From: Litoditis marina
Lineage: Eukaryota; Nematoda; Chromadorea; Rhabditida; Rhabditidae
NCBI GenBank assembly: GCA_964036275.1
Contig: OZ038435.1
Coordinates: forward strand, 6,805,687-6,869,686
Length of the DNA: 64,000 nt
Direction of reading: 5' to 3'
Under the pieces are notes generated by a model, which was not told the origin of the DNA, did no database searches, and saw nothing but the letters and a program-made list of their open reading frames with translations. Of this stretch, positions 63,579 through 64,000 are shown piece after piece (positions within the stretch are counted from its first letter, which is position 1; each line of letters starts with the position of its first letter). The position numbers were made by a program, and so were the translations under genes.

Positions 63579-64000
63579 CGGCATTTCGGGTCACCCAGTG
63601 TCGCGAGCGACTGACAATTGATAATTGAAACTTGAGTATCGTAAATTGCGTAAGCAAGTTTACTTGGCGCAATTAAGTTAGCGCGCATGCGGTGCGCGTG
63701 CCAAGAATTGATGTCACCAGCAATTGAACCACTTTACTTTTAAGTTTTTGGGATTACCGGTTGAATCGTTCCTTTTTGCAGAAAAGGCGTTTTTTGACTA
63801 GTTTTCCAGTTGATTGTTTCTATCAAATTAAATAAGTTGATTCTACCTAATTAAGATTAAAACACACAACTCCCTTCTAGTCAGTATAGTTAATTGTTAA
63901 CCTTGTTTATGTATCATGGTAATTCTTGTACTTGTTGTTTAGTTAGAATACAATGAACCCATGCTGTTAAACAATTGTTCTGTTCTATATTTCTCGCAAA

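Larger units (their letters stand above)
58329..63999. other. Region upstream of the KH gene without recognised genes
   Basis: 5.7 kb with no exon I can assign to a family. It contains copy B of the 775-bp element, a T element at 60855-61357, a P element at 63445-63578, a run of C at about 61986-61996, and several forms of the recurrent motif (about 58722, 58959, 60564, 62270, 62570), three of them in the context CTGTGTTTGTA / CTGCGTTTGTA. Short frames at 62226-62450 (-) and 62645-62854 (+) are unconvincing. Confidence 0.55.

Overview
The window is eukaryotic nuclear DNA, most likely from a nematode. Small exons (18-197 nt) lie in an AT-rich background, 3' splice sites follow a T-rich ...CAG/TAG pattern, and ATGs sit shortly after an AG that could accept a spliced leader. 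The flightless-1 protein is close to what I recall of the nematode family, and an NNMT-like amine N-methyltransferase is present. The species cannot be named from sequence alone. No CRISPR array, bacterial operon or viral gene was seen.

Five genes can be assembled exon by exon with consistent splice phases. (1) SFSWAP, a SURP-domain splicing regulator, + strand, 1535-8810, lacking its N-terminal exons. (2) An NNMT/PNMT-type SAM methyltransferase, - strand, 9087-14216, complete, 275 aa. (3) Flightless-1 (leucine-rich repeats plus gelsolin repeats), + strand, 16251-34900, complete, 35 exons, 1271 aa. (4) A phospholipase B-like secreted or lysosomal Ntn-hydrolase, + strand, 37341-51206, complete, 17 exons, 581 aa. 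(5) A KH-domain RNA-binding protein, - strand, 51578-58328, 12 exons, about 376 aa, with the 3' end less certain. The last 67 residues of an ISXO2/Merlin-type transposase lie at 156-356. Genes 1/2 and 4/5 converge, 2/3 diverge, and 3/4 are in tandem. They are ordinary single-copy cellular genes and show no common pathway.

The striking content is between exons. Introns and intergenic DNA are packed with small inverted-repeat elements. For reference: P (about 130 bp, at least eight copies, CACGTGA arms); Q (about 235 bp, TATAGTTCGTTTCA ends); R (GTAACCGG-rich, ends CCAATTCTATATGTAACC); S (GGTTGC); T (TAGGGTTGTTAA ends, TTCGAG interior, hAT-like); U (AGAGAGACGCAGAC); V (GTACACGAGGTAGTATGATG palindrome); W (CAGTCCTTTAAACTGC palindrome); X (39841-40436); Y (CACGACAGAATTC ends); Z (49679-50056). 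There is also a 1,027-bp TIR element at 10705-11731 and a 775-bp element in two inverted copies flanking the 5' half of the KH gene. At least three tRNA-derived SINE-like families occur, one pair inverted within a single intron. A 14-mer, TTTGTAGTTTGATC, recurs in close variants roughly 25 times on both strands. Two FLII exon ends are echoed downstream in their introns, and one FLII intron carries a fragment resembling mitochondrial ribosomal protein L43. From about 58330 to the window end no convincing coding exon was found.
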